A stretch of 64,000 bases of DNA from NCBI RefSeq assembly GCF_001279005.1, contig NZ_LGCN01000074.1, forward strand, positions 233,003-297,002. Direction: 5' to 3'. Position 1 is the first letter of the stretch. Each line of letters opens with the position of its first letter. Positions 51,086 to 59,576 of this stretch are shown here, in pieces. This DNA comes from Streptomyces caelestis. GTDB lineage: Bacteria > Actinomycetota > Actinomycetes > Streptomycetales > Streptomycetaceae. The position numbers were made by a program, and so were the translations under genes. The notes beneath the pieces were generated by a model, which saw only the letters and a program-made list of their open reading frames with translations, made no database searches and was not told the origin of the DNA.

Positions 51086-52647
51086 TCCCGCGCGTCCACA
51101 AACGCGGCTCGACCACGTTCGGTCTGCTCAACTACCTCTACGGCAAAGGGACCCACGAGGAGCATGTCGACCCGCATCTCGTGGCGGCCTGGGACAGCTT
51201 CGCTCCCGACCCCGGGCGCGATCCGCACGCTACGAAGAGACAGCTGCAGCAGCTCCTGGACCAGCCCGTCCAGGCGCTCGCGGAGTCGCGACGCCCGGCG
51301 AAGCACGTCTGGCACCTTTCGGTCCGGGCCGCACCGGATGACCCGGTTCTCTCCGACGAGCAATGGGGCGAGATCGCCCGACGCATGGTCGCCGCGACCG
51401 GCATCGCGCCGGCCGCCGACGAGGCGGGGTGCCGCTGGGCGGCCGTGCGCCACGCCGACGACCACGTCCACATCATTGCCACGCTCGTCCGCGAGGACGG
51501 CCGGCGCCCCCGGCTCAACAACGACGCCAAGCGATCTCAGGCCGAAGCCCGCCTGATCGAAGCCGAGTACGGGCTCAAGCAGCTCAGCACCGGGGATGGG
51601 ACCGCAGCGCAGCGCCCGACCAGCGCCGAGCGCCACAAGGCCCAGCGCCAGGGCCGCGAGCGCACCGCGCGCGAAGAACTGCGCGAGAGCGTACGTCGAG
51701 CGGTGGCCGGCGCCAGAAGCGAAGAGGAGTTCTTCGACCGCCTCGCCGCCGCCGGCCTGCTGATCCGCAAGCGCGAGGCGCCATCCGGCGACCTGCTCGG
51801 CTACAAGGTGGCCCTGCCGGATGACCGCAACAAAGACGGTGAGCCCGTGTTCTACCCCGGCGCGCGCCTCGCCCCGGATCTGTCCCTGCCGCGCATCCGG
51901 GAGCGATGGTCCGCCGACTTCGACAAGACGGCGTCGCCAGATTCCCCTGGCAATGCCTCGCCCAACAGCCCTTCTGCAGCGCGTCGCCGGACGGCCACGG
52001 TTGCGTGGGGGGCAATCGGGGCTGTCGAGTACGGTGACGACGCAGTTGCTGTCGCGTACATCTCCGCGACCGGCGAGGTCCTGGACGCCCTCGCGAAAAC
52101 GTCCGCCGCCCACACCCGCAGCGAACTACGCGACGCGGCCTTCGCGTTCGAGCGGGCCTCGCGTTCCCACGTACGCGCTGCGCGGGGACACGACCGGGCC
52201 TTGCGGCAGGCAGCCCGCGACCTCGTCCACGGAGGTCCGGCCCTCGGCCGGGGCGAGGACGGTGCCGCCACCGCTATGGCGATCGACATGCTGTTCTTCC
52301 TCGTCACTGCCGCCGCCCACTGGCATGCGAGGAAGGGCCACGCCCAGCAGGCCGAAGCCGCGACCCGGGCCGCCGAGCACCTGCGCAACGCCTACCGGCC
52401 CGCCGCCGCTCAGCCGCTCGGTCTGCTCTACCAGCGCGGCCGACGCCGACGTCCTGGAGAACGGTGTCGAGGACGGCTGCTCGCCCTGGGCGTGCCGCGG
52501 AGACGCCGACGCGCTGACGCAGGACGACTTCGGGCTGGCCACGTGATACTCGACCTCTTCGCGGGGCCTTCTGTGAGCAGAACTGCAGCGTCTCATTACG
52601 ACCCAGCGCCCCAGCGACCAGCACGTTTGCGCTTTGCAGTCGCTTGA
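51082..52647 (+). CDS. Relaxase/mobilisation nuclease (3' end frameshifted)
   Basis: As read, 521 aa. Relaxase features: an N-terminal Tyr in FGLLNYLYGKGTHEEH, and the HUH-type motif RHADDHVHIIATLVREDG followed by NNDAKRSQAEARLIE. The last about 70 codons lose GC3 bias. Removing one G near 52438 switches to a well-biased frame (AADADVLENGVEDGCSPWAC) that stops at 52544-52546 and overlaps the GTG of the DNA methyltransferase gene. The true product is probably about 487 aa. Confidence 0.82.
   Translation: MIPRVHKRGSTTFGLLNYLYGKGTHEEHVDPHLVAAWDSFAPDPGRDPHATKRQLQQLLDQPVQALAESRRPAKHVWHLSVRAAPDDPVLSDEQWGEIARRMVAATGIAPAADEAGCRWAAVRHADDHVHIIATLVREDGRRPRLNNDAKRSQAEARLIEAEYGLKQLSTGDGTAAQRPTSAERHKAQRQGRERTAREELRESVRRAVAGARSEEEFFDRLAAAGLLIRKREAPSGDLLGYKVALPDDRNKDGEPVFYPGARLAPDLSLPRIRERWSADFDKTASPDSPGNASPNSPSAARRRTATVAWGAIGAVEYGDDAVAVAYISATGEVLDALAKTSAAHTRSELRDAAFAFERASRSHVRAARGHDRALRQAARDLVHGGPALGRGEDGAATAMAIDMLFFLVTAAAHWHARKGHAQQAEAATRAAEHLRNAYRPAAAQPLGLLYQRGRRRRPGERCRGRLLALGVPRRRRRADAGRLRAGHVILDLFAGPSVSRTAASHYDPAPQRPARLRFAVA
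52543..52568 (+). pseudogene. 5' fragment of a C5 DNA methyltransferase gene, cut by the transposon
   Basis: GTG ATA CTC GAC then codons for LFAG and two bases of Pro: the beginning of methyltransferase motif I (VILDLFAGP). The remainder resumes at 61288. Joined, the two pieces total exactly 424 codons. Confidence 0.75.
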
Positions 52648-52670
52648 GTCGCATAGGTACGGTCCCCGCC

Positions 52671-54131
52671 ATGCTGATGACGTTCTTCTCCTCTGCCACC
52701 TGGGAGTCCTGGGGACTATCGAGTCAACCGGTCATTCCGGACCGGATGCCGATCCTGCTCGATGACGACCTCCTCTTCGAGGACTCGGCCGGCCCTCGCG
52801 TCACGACCGTGATCAACCGGTGGGCCCAGGAACTCCCGACAAACGGATGCCCGGCCCCGAACTCCTGGGAAACCTACGTTCGGGTTGTGCGGGACTGGAC
52901 GCTCTTCCTGGCCAGCCGGGGCATCCAACTCTTCGACAACCGTCGCGAGTTGCGGCGCGGCCTGAGTGCCTACGCGGTACACCGCGCCTGCGGCCCGCTG
53001 AAGGAACGGTTCGCCGCATCCACCTGGAACCAGCACATGAGCATCCTGTCCCTGTTCTATGGGTGGGCCGAGGGCGAAGAGCTCACGACCGCGGTGCCGT
53101 TCACCTACAAGCAGGCCGTCACGGCGTACGGCGACCAGGTGCGCCTGCAGTCGGCGAACCTGTCCAAGCGGCGGACGCCGAAGCCGCACGTGACGATCAA
53201 GTACTTCGAGAAGGACTTCGAGGACACCTTCCTGAAAGGGCTGGGCGGTCTGCGCCCGGACGGCGCCGAGGACAGTCTCTACCGGGGCCGGACGACGGCA
53301 CGCAACGCGGCGGTGGGCGGCTATGTGCTGTCCAGCGGGCTGCGGCGGCAGGAGTTCACGTACATGTTGGAGTGCGAGGTTCCGCCGCTACCGCCCCGCC
53401 GGACCGAGTTGCCGATCTGGGTGCCGGTTCCGGCCGGGGTCACGAAGGGCCGGAAGTTCCGCGCCACGTGGACGACATACGACCCGCTCGCCCGACTGCA
53501 CCAGTACTTGCGGTTGCAGCGTGCTGTTGCGGTGGCTCGCTCGTCATGGATTCCGCCGGCCAAGTGGGGGTCGCCCCTGGTGGTGACCGAGGCAGACGAG
53601 ATCGGTGGCCGAGTTGATGGTGAGCGCGTGCTGTGGGCCGAGTTGACCCCGCGGGAACGTCGGTGTCTGGTCCGGCCTGATGGCGGATCGATGCTGCTCG
53701 CCGTGCAGAGTGACGGGAGTCCGTTTCGCGACTGGCCGACGGTCTTCAAGCGAACGTCGGAGCGGATCAGGGATCGATTCGATCCGCGTTTCCCGCATAC
53801 TTCCCCGCACCGGTGCCGTCATACGTTCGCGATCAGGACGCTCGAGATGTTGATCGGCGGCTACTACGCCCAGCTCGCGAAGCTCGTCAAGGACACCGAC
53901 GCGGACGCGGCCCTTGCGCTCTACCTGCGCAAGAACGACCCGGTGATGATCCTGCGTGACCTCCTCGGTCATACCAGCACTCTTACCACGGAGGTGTACC
54001 TCCGCCGCCTGGATACGACCCGGATCTACCGCGAGGCATATGAGCGGGCGGGCCATGACCACGGTCTGCTCGCCGAGGCCGAACGCGAGGCCGATGCCGA
54101 GTTCGACGACTTCGATGAGGACGATATCTGA
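52671..54131 (+). CDS. Tyrosine recombinase 1 (TnpA-like)
   Basis: 486 aa from ATG 52671 (the frame is open from 52644). Catalytic residues are complete: Arg in SSGLRRQEFTYML, HRCRHTFAIR (HxxR), and LLGHTSTLTTEVYLRR with His and nucleophile Tyr. The N-terminal SAM-like DNA-binding domain includes SWETYVRVVRDWTLFLASRG. The acidic tail FDDFDEDDI overlaps the next gene. Expected to cut and rejoin element ends. Confidence 0.85.
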   Translation: MLMTFFSSATWESWGLSSQPVIPDRMPILLDDDLLFEDSAGPRVTTVINRWAQELPTNGCPAPNSWETYVRVVRDWTLFLASRGIQLFDNRRELRRGLSAYAVHRACGPLKERFAASTWNQHMSILSLFYGWAEGEELTTAVPFTYKQAVTAYGDQVRLQSANLSKRRTPKPHVTIKYFEKDFEDTFLKGLGGLRPDGAEDSLYRGRTTARNAAVGGYVLSSGLRRQEFTYMLECEVPPLPPRRTELPIWVPVPAGVTKGRKFRATWTTYDPLARLHQYLRLQRAVAVARSSWIPPAKWGSPLVVTEADEIGGRVDGERVLWAELTPRERRCLVRPDGGSMLLAVQSDGSPFRDWPTVFKRTSERIRDRFDPRFPHTSPHRCRHTFAIRTLEMLIGGYYAQLAKLVKDTDADAALALYLRKNDPVMILRDLLGHTSTLTTEVYLRRLDTTRIYREAYERAGHDHGLLAEAEREADAEFDDFDEDDI

Positions 54132-55888
54132 TGCCCGCGGAGATCTTGGAGAACCCGCTGCGGCTGTTCTGCACGTTCACCAGCGGCACCACGTCGACCC
54201 TGATTGTCGACGACTCGGTCAACCCCGTACTCGTCCGCGAGTTGCTGACGGGCCTGGTCTATCTGATGCATCCGCATGGCCAGGGTGACTCGCACCGGAC
54301 CGCGGAGAAGTACAAGGGGACCATCGACTGGTTCGTCGGAGAACTGGAAATGCGTGGTCACCGGGGCGGGGCAGCAGGACTGACCCGCGCCGGACTCGCA
54401 GCGTTGTGGTGGGAGGCGGGAAATCGGCGAGAGTCGGAGAGCCGCCGCATGCTCGCCGCCCTGGACGCCGAGACCTCCGTGCTGGCTCCGGACGTCCGGG
54501 AACTGGTCCGAGGGCGTCTGTACAACCGGCATCCGAACAGCGAGCCGCTGCCGCCGTACGACGAGGTCGCCTGGGCAGGGCTGACCCGTGCAGCCCGAAC
54601 GATCGCCAAGGAGTCATGGGCCGCGTACCGGGCGGCCCGAGCAACGGCGGAGGCCGGCCAGGACCCGTACATGCATGGCTGGACGAGAGAGAACATCTTC
54701 TGGCTGATGGTGCACCACGGTCCCGCAACGCCAAGGTCGTTGGGCGAGCGCGTCGGCTTGTCGTACAACCAGATGCGCTACCGAATCGGTGATGGTAACC
54801 AGCGCTTCTTCGTGGAAGCACGTGAAGCGCTCTTCCCCAGCGCTCGCGTCGTCATCGCATACCAGGTGTTGTTCGGCGTGTACAGCGGCATCGTGCCGGA
54901 CGGCATCGCCGATCTGGGTATCGACGGCCTTGACTGGGCCGGCGACGCCGCGGTGTTGGTCCGCTATATCAAGGGCCGTACGTCCGAGGAGAGCATCACG
55001 CTGCCGAGCAAGGCCGTACGGGTGCTGGAGCGCTGGCTCGACTATGCCGACCTGGCGAGGTCGCATTGTCCGCCACAGCTGCGCAACAGGCTGTGGCTGT
55101 GGCTCGCCTACACCTCGCGTCGCTCGGGCGACGAGGGCCTGGGGCCGTGGAGATATGGACGCCCCTACAAGTCCACCATCGTCGACTGGTCTCACGATGC
55201 GGGGGTGGTCGACGCCAACGGGGCACCGGTGGTTGTGCACCGCCATCGGATCCGCACGACGTTCGAGTCCCACCGGGACCGCTCTTCCTGGATCGGCAGC
55301 CGGCGCTCGACGATCGACCCCAACCACACCCCGGCAGTAGAAGGCGACCACTACCTGTCCGCGATGACTGAGGCCCAGAAGAGTGCCCTGGAAGACATCG
55401 TCGAGCAGGCTCAGGGCGATCTCCTCCGCCGGGGCCAACCGCCCATGGTTCTGTCGGACGAACAAGTCGCAGACCTGGCCCGCCAGTTCCCGCAGCTGGT
55501 CAGCGAGCTGGAGCTGGACGATCGGGCGATCGCCGAGCTCGTGGGTGGCCAGCGCGATGTGTTCGTGGCGTCCTGCATCGATCCGACCGCCGGCGTGCAC
55601 GGCCCGAAGGGAAAGCCGTGCCCGGCTCGCCCCTGGGTGTGCCTTCTGTGTCCACTCGCTCTGTTCACGCCGCGGCACGCGGCGAACCTCCTGCGCATGA
55701 AGGCGTTCTTCGCCCGGCAGTGGCAACAGATGCCCGCCGCGCAGTTCATGGCCGTCTTCGGCCACTATGCCCAGCGCATCGAGGAAGTCCTGGTCAAGTA
55801 CGACCCCACGCAGCTCGCTACGGCTGCTGCCCACGTCACGGACACCGACGCCGAGATACCGCTCCTGCCCGAGGAGAGCACCCTGTGA
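54131..55888 (+). CDS. Tyrosine recombinase-like protein 2 (TnpB-like)
   Basis: 585 aa, start overlapping the previous stop. Core-binding and catalytic-like domains are present. HRHRIRTTFESH supplies a box II HxxR and EGDHYLSAM a possible Tyr, but the box I Arg position reads SGIVPDGIADL (Val), so it may be catalytically impaired. A Cys-rich segment (CPARPWVCLLCPLALFTPRH) occurs near the end, as in other members of such trios. It probably works in a complex with its neighbours. Confidence 0.78.
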   Translation: MPAEILENPLRLFCTFTSGTTSTLIVDDSVNPVLVRELLTGLVYLMHPHGQGDSHRTAEKYKGTIDWFVGELEMRGHRGGAAGLTRAGLAALWWEAGNRRESESRRMLAALDAETSVLAPDVRELVRGRLYNRHPNSEPLPPYDEVAWAGLTRAARTIAKESWAAYRAARATAEAGQDPYMHGWTRENIFWLMVHHGPATPRSLGERVGLSYNQMRYRIGDGNQRFFVEAREALFPSARVVIAYQVLFGVYSGIVPDGIADLGIDGLDWAGDAAVLVRYIKGRTSEESITLPSKAVRVLERWLDYADLARSHCPPQLRNRLWLWLAYTSRRSGDEGLGPWRYGRPYKSTIVDWSHDAGVVDANGAPVVVHRHRIRTTFESHRDRSSWIGSRRSTIDPNHTPAVEGDHYLSAMTEAQKSALEDIVEQAQGDLLRRGQPPMVLSDEQVADLARQFPQLVSELELDDRAIAELVGGQRDVFVASCIDPTAGVHGPKGKPCPARPWVCLLCPLALFTPRHAANLLRMKAFFARQWQQMPAAQFMAVFGHYAQRIEEVLVKYDPTQLATAAAHVTDTDAEIPLLPEESTL

Positions 55889-58026
55889 GCACCATCGCCC
55901 ATCCCGGGGTCCCGCTGTCCGGAAGCGTGTCGTCGCCCTTCGCCGGGGCTGACATCTGCGGCCTGGCCGGCTTCGTCCTCCCCATCAAGGCAGTCCGCTC
56001 AGTCTTCGAGGACGACGTTTGGGTCTTCACCCAGGTCATCGGCATCCCCGCCTACGTGTCGAAGTGCGCACGGCGCCTGGACTTCTCGGGGATCATCAAT
56101 GAACGGTGGAAGACGGTGGCCAAGGAGTACATCGCCGCGCAGATGGCCCCCGGGCACGAAGCCGTACGGACGCTGCCGTACGCCAACCGGACGGTCCGCG
56201 TCGTCAACAGCCTCTACACCGAGCTGCTGGAACTGGTCCGTTGGCTGAACTGGCTGACCGCCCAGGGGGTCATCGAGCTCGGCGAAGTCACTGAACATCA
56301 CTGCACGTCCTTCGCGCAGTACCGCGCCACCCACCGTCCCAACGGCAAGAAGACACACGACCGCCCCAGCGTCCGCAGAGCGGTCGAGCTGACGATCATC
56401 GGCCTGGCCCGTTACGGCGAGTTGTTCACCACCGACCGCTACCACCCCGGGCTGCGGCCGTTTCCCGGACGGGCCACCAGCAAGCCCAGCGGCAACGCCA
56501 ACAAGACGCCGCCGGTCGCGGATCCGACGTTTCAGCCGCTCCTGGGTGCAGCCCTCTACCTCGTCCAGACTCTGGCCCCGCCCCTGCTCCGCGAACTCGA
56601 CGCCAAGCGGCGCTATGTCGCCCGCCGGGCAGCGCTGCCCGCAGCACGTATGGACCTGGGCGAACTCGAGGCGGTCATCCTCCGTCATGTCGAAGAGCAG
56701 CGTCCCTTCGACCGGAACGTCAACTGGGCCAAGACCAGGAAGTGGATCAGCAAGGACGACCCGTTGGGCCAGGTCAACCTCTACGCCCTCGCCGCGGAAG
56801 CCGGCCGGAGGGAGATCAACCCTTCCACGTTGAGGGCGGTGCGCGACGTCCTGGAGGAAGCGGTGGAGGGCGTTGGGATCGAGGAACCGTTCTGCCGCGG
56901 GGCCGACATGGTGGAGCGAGCCGACGGCCAAGGGGAGGTGCCCTGGTCAGGGCTGCTGTCCGAGCGTGGCCTGCGGGCGCTCACCGGCGTGGTGAAGACC
57001 GCCTCGCACGTGGTCATCGTGGCTCTTTCCGGTATGCGCCAGAGCGAACTGCGCGAGATGAATGTGGGGTGCCGTGTGCCCCCGATCAAGGCCGGCCCGG
57101 GGCTGAAGAGGTACAAGCTGGCGAGTCGGGTCGTCAAGGGAAAGCCGCTGGGCGGTGTGCCTGACGAGTGGGTCGTGATCTGGGAGGCGTATCAGGCGGC
57201 AGAGGTCGCCGAGCAGCTCCTGGGCCCGGGCGCCGAGATCGGTGATCCCCTGCTCACCTCGCCGCTCGACAACGACCGCTTCACGCTGTTCCGCCAGTGG
57301 GTCAACGGCTCCGCAGGACAGGCGCTGGGGCTGACTCCGATCCCGGAGGGACAACTGACGACGAGGATGCTCAGGCGCACACTCGCCTTGGAGATCGCCT
57401 ACCGCCCCGGTGGCCTGCTCGCCGCAAAGGTGCAGCTCAAGCACTTGTCTGTGGTGACAACGGAAGGATATGCGGCCCGTCCGGGTGGGGCACAGGCCAA
57501 GTTCCTCGCGGAGGTCAACGCCGAGGAAGCAGAACGCAACAAGGACCTCGTGCTGGCCGAGTACCGCCGCTACCAGCAGGGCGAAATGCCGGCAGGTCCC
57601 GGCGCCCGTGACCTGATCAGCTTCTTCGCCAGCATCGACGGGAAGCTGGCCCGCGCCGCCGCAGAGGACGCCACCGTCGTCGGCAGTGACCAGGAGGTCA
57701 GAGCCCTCCTCGCCGAGATCGCCGGCGTCCTGCACCTGGGGGTGGCGAACTACTGCTGGTTCATCGACCCCTCCAAGGCGCTGTGCCTGAAACTGGCCGG
57801 CACCCCGAACGCGACGAAGCCGCTGGCGGGCATGTGCGATTCCGCCCGCTGCCCACAAGCCACCCACCATCCCTGCCACCGCCCGGTGTGGGCCGAGAGC
57901 GTACGGAACAAGCAGGTCTTCATCGAATCGATCGGCCGCAACCACAAGACCGAAAAGGCCCGGCTGCAGGCCGACTTGGATCGGGACGTAAAGGTGCTTG
58001 CCACGATCGACGCCGCCACCACGTAA
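55885..58026 (+). CDS. Tyrosine recombinase-like protein 3
   Basis: 713 aa from GTG 55885 (GTGA overlap). Large N-terminal region, then a catalytic-like domain: Arg in LSGMRQSELREMNVG, a degenerate box II (TTRMLRRTLALEI, His replaced), and LKHLSVVTTEGYA with His and Tyr. A Cys-containing C-terminal part (GMCDSARCPQATHHPCHRPV) resembles a zinc site. It is the third of three co-oriented recombinases with overlapping starts and stops. Confidence 0.78.
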   Translation: MSTIAHPGVPLSGSVSSPFAGADICGLAGFVLPIKAVRSVFEDDVWVFTQVIGIPAYVSKCARRLDFSGIINERWKTVAKEYIAAQMAPGHEAVRTLPYANRTVRVVNSLYTELLELVRWLNWLTAQGVIELGEVTEHHCTSFAQYRATHRPNGKKTHDRPSVRRAVELTIIGLARYGELFTTDRYHPGLRPFPGRATSKPSGNANKTPPVADPTFQPLLGAALYLVQTLAPPLLRELDAKRRYVARRAALPAARMDLGELEAVILRHVEEQRPFDRNVNWAKTRKWISKDDPLGQVNLYALAAEAGRREINPSTLRAVRDVLEEAVEGVGIEEPFCRGADMVERADGQGEVPWSGLLSERGLRALTGVVKTASHVVIVALSGMRQSELREMNVGCRVPPIKAGPGLKRYKLASRVVKGKPLGGVPDEWVVIWEAYQAAEVAEQLLGPGAEIGDPLLTSPLDNDRFTLFRQWVNGSAGQALGLTPIPEGQLTTRMLRRTLALEIAYRPGGLLAAKVQLKHLSVVTTEGYAARPGGAQAKFLAEVNAEEAERNKDLVLAEYRRYQQGEMPAGPGARDLISFFASIDGKLARAAAEDATVVGSDQEVRALLAEIAGVLHLGVANYCWFIDPSKALCLKLAGTPNATKPLAGMCDSARCPQATHHPCHRPVWAESVRNKQVFIESIGRNHKTEKARLQADLDRDVKVLATIDAATT

Positions 58027-58042
58027 GGAGAAACCCCACCTC

Positions 58043-58540
58043 ATGGCACGCATCAGCACAGAAACCCGCGCCCGCAACGAGCAGGCCGTCCGGGCCGCAA
58101 TGGACCGGCTACTGAAGGGTGACCTCCCGCCCGGCGGCAGCTGCGACATCAAGACACTGGCCGCCGAAGCCGGCGTGACACGCACCGCGTTCTACGCGAA
58201 GAAGAACCGGAACGGCACCACCCGCCCCGGCCCCTACCAGCACCTCGCCGAAGAGTTCGAGCGACGCCTTCTCACTCTGCAGCAGGCCGGCGAAGTCGTC
58301 GACCCGCGGATCGCGCAAATCGAGCGGCTCAAGACCAAGGTCACCGAGCTCAAGGAACGCCTGACCAGGAGGGACGAGACCGTAGCCGAGCTCACTGCGT
58401 TCAAGGAACTCGCCGTCTCACGCTTGGCCGCACAGCACGACGAGATCGTACGTCTACGGGAACAAGCCGCAGCCCTCGGCAACGTCCGCCGCCTACCCGC
58501 CACCCGCCCCGGAACAGCCCCGTGCGGATCGTGCAGCTGA
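58043..58540 (+). CDS. DUF6262/TnpC-like coiled-coil protein
   Basis: 165 aa from ATG 58043 (AAGGAG upstream). The N-terminal half resembles a DNA-binding helical unit (DIKTLAAEAGVTRTAFYAKK). The C-terminal half is a coiled coil (RLKTKVTELKERLTRRDETV, LAAQHDEIVRLREQAAAL). Small proteins of this kind close Tn554-type tnpABC operons and help set orientation or efficiency of transposition. Confidence 0.75.
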   Translation: MARISTETRARNEQAVRAAMDRLLKGDLPPGGSCDIKTLAAEAGVTRTAFYAKKNRNGTTRPGPYQHLAEEFERRLLTLQQAGEVVDPRIAQIERLKTKVTELKERLTRRDETVAELTAFKELAVSRLAAQHDEIVRLREQAAALGNVRRLPATRPGTAPCGSCS

Positions 58541-58568
58541 CGCCGTAAAGACCCTGCCCAGTGGCTTC

Positions 58569-59525
58569 TCACCGATAGGGGCGCAGTGCACGGTGGAGAG
58601 CAGCGAACTCCTTTGACGCCGTGATGCCGGGAATTTGCATCACTTCTTGCACCGTGCGGGCGTTACTGGGCATACAGCTTGAGCTTGCGGGGCTGATTTT
58701 CCAGGAGAAGCCGCTGGGATAAAAGTTCTCGTCCTCGCCCTCACTCACGAGCGCGAGGGGGCCGATATCGAGGTCGCTACCGTCTGCATCATGAAGTGTA
58801 ATCGTAACAACTCCGATCCAAGGCGCCTTACCTGCTTCCTCTGAATCGGGGCCGATCGTCAGGGAGAATCGGTCGTTTTCTCCCGACTTCACATCGAACC
58901 GAACGTCCTCCGTCGTCGCCTTAGTGAAGGGTGGTTTCTTTGACATTGGAATTTCGACGGCATAGTGCGCTGCGATACCCAGATCCCCACCTGTACCCCC
59001 GCAGGTTGCAAGGCTTTCGGACCTTGCCACGCTCACGGTTACCTTCGTGATGATCGCAGAACCGCTACCACGATTACGGACAGAGATGTCAACCGCAGGA
59101 CCACTAAGTCCCGTCACCTTCTTCTCCGAGTCAGTAGATTTCTCCACCCCGTCCAGCTTGTCGGTGAAGCCTGCGCTTACCGCAGTAACTTCCAAGAGTC
59201 CCCTGCGCTCAGACTCCGTCTTCGCGGTCTCCGCCGAGTCGAAGGCCGGGACCAAAGCAATGATGCTAAGGACCAGTGCAGCAAGGGAAATCGCCGCAGC
59301 GGCAAGGGAGATCACCGTACTTGGCGCGCGCCACCCATCTGCCTGTCCCACAGGCGGGTTCGTTCCCTGCTGCGGTGGCACAGGCGGGTTCGTTCCCTGC
59401 TGCGGTGGCACAGGCGGGTTCGTTCCCTGCTGCGGTGGCACAGGCGGGGTGGCACAGGCGGGTTCGTTCCCTGCTGCGGTGGCACAGGCGGGTTCGTTCC
59501 CTGCTGCGGTGGCACAGGCGGACAT
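58569..59525 (-). CDS. Membrane-anchored protein with Pro-rich repeat N-terminus (transposon cargo)
   Basis: Up to 318 aa. The N-terminal 55 residues are built from a 30-bp DNA repeat, read as PVPPQQGTNP in three copies and, after a frame change, as ACATAAGNEP in two. One membrane helix (VISLAAAAISLAALVLSIIALV) follows, then an extracellular-type beta domain (VDISVRNRGSGSAIITKVTV). GC is lower than surrounding genes. The true start is uncertain because of the repeat-frame change. Function unknown. Confidence 0.65.
   Translation of the reverse strand: MSACATAAGNEPACATAAGNEPACATPPVPPQQGTNPPVPPQQGTNPPVPPQQGTNPPVGQADGWRAPSTVISLAAAAISLAALVLSIIALVPAFDSAETAKTESERRGLLEVTAVSAGFTDKLDGVEKSTDSEKKVTGLSGPAVDISVRNRGSGSAIITKVTVSVARSESLATCGGTGGDLGIAAHYAVEIPMSKKPPFTKATTEDVRFDVKSGENDRFSLTIGPDSEEAGKAPWIGVVTITLHDADGSDLDIGPLALVSEGEDENFYPSGFSWKISPASSSCMPSNARTVQEVMQIPGITASKEFAALHRALRPYR
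59351..59514 (-). repeat. 30-bp tandem repeat array with one 14-bp partial copy
   Basis: Full units at 59351, 59381, 59411, 59455 and 59485, with a truncated unit at 59441-59454. The partial copy moves the reading frame by one, so the same repeat encodes two different peptides. Confidence 0.92.
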
Positions 59526-59576
59526 TCCCTTCTGGGGATTTTCGACTGTTCATGATCGAGCTACAGTCGGGAGGGA

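Noticed and set aside
59351..59514. CRISPR-like array
   Set aside because: The 30-bp units are contiguous with no spacers and are coding; a simple tandem repeat.
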